The notes below the pieces were generated by a model, which made no database searches, was not told where the DNA came from, and saw nothing but the letters and a program-made list of their open reading frames with translations. Shown here piece by piece: positions 63,864 through 64,000 of a DNA stretch of 64,000 nucleotides (its first letter is position 1; every line of letters starts with the position of its first letter). Both the position numbers and the translations under genes were made by a program. Origin of the DNA: Amylostereum areolatum. Lineage: Eukaryota > Basidiomycota > Agaricomycetes > Russulales > Stereaceae. The stretch is from positions 124,001 to 188,000 of the forward strand of contig SAXG01000019.1 in assembly GCA_012932865.1 (NCBI GenBank). Reading direction: 5' to 3'.

Positions 63864-64000
63864 AAATGTGCTTTTGTGTAAGTAGATGGGATCTCACCTT
63901 GCGCTGTTCCTCTGGAGCTTGGTTGGTTGGTTGGTTGCACGTTCTTTTTGCGGTGGATGGCTCGGGACCGCGGTGCTAATGCTATGGACGTCGGGATCGG

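Noticed and set aside
1..64000. CRISPR arrays, rRNA or tRNA genes, bacterial operons
   Set aside because: None of the direct repeats has repeat-spacer structure, no tRNA cloverleaf with a TTCGAATC-type B box was found, and gene structure is eukaryotic throughout.

Overview
The window is nuclear DNA of an agaricomycete basidiomycete, most likely a wood-decay polypore. Genes are GC-rich and cut by many short (about 45-65 nt) introns, and the protein families are typical of that group: DUF6534 membrane proteins, cytochrome P450s, a tandem S53 sedolisin array, chromodomain Ty3/gypsy retroelements, and a KDZ transposon travelling with a TET/JBP oxygenase. No bacterial, CRISPR, rRNA or tRNA feature was found. 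All gene models are spliced by eye from family resemblance and GT-AG signals.

Layout. 1-8.6 kb: a DUF6534 seven-helix-type gene (+) and two cytochrome P450 genes (-). 8.6-25 kb: nested Ty3/gypsy DNA, namely a gag remnant (+), a chromovirus on the minus strand inserted into it, and a chromovirus on the plus strand with both LTRs. 25-29 kb: a truncated KDZ transposase-type gene, a TET/JBP dioxygenase gene and a third unknown gene, all on the minus strand and probably one mobile unit. 29-36 kb: mostly decayed DNA with a half GATA-finger relic, a small unknown ORF, minisatellites and a broken cyclopropane-fatty-acid-synthase-like gene. 37-39 kb: a second DUF6534 gene, paralogous to the first with the same exon structure. 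39.66-43.68 kb: a 4,021-bp Tc1/IS630-like transposon with perfect 69-bp terminal inverted repeats and TA flanks, carrying an intact spliced transposase and a second, convergent, seven-exon gene. 44.6-49.6 kb: an intact MFS transporter and a decayed tandem copy. 50.9-53.2 kb: an unknown proline/acidic-rich gene with frame breaks. 54.7-63.9 kb: three tandem secreted S53 peptidase genes.

The most noteworthy points are the two-gene Tc1-like element; the TET/JBP-KDZ unit; the plus-strand retroelement whose two LTRs sit in unrelated hosts (a gypsy gag on the left, a KDZ gene on the right), which implies recombination between copies or a misassembly; tandem SUMO-interaction-like motifs in that element's N-terminal ORF; and a matching gag-stop/T-run context in the two chromoviruses. 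Four frame breaks in otherwise intact genes are all +1 insertions, so residual sequencing error must be considered before calling those genes dead.
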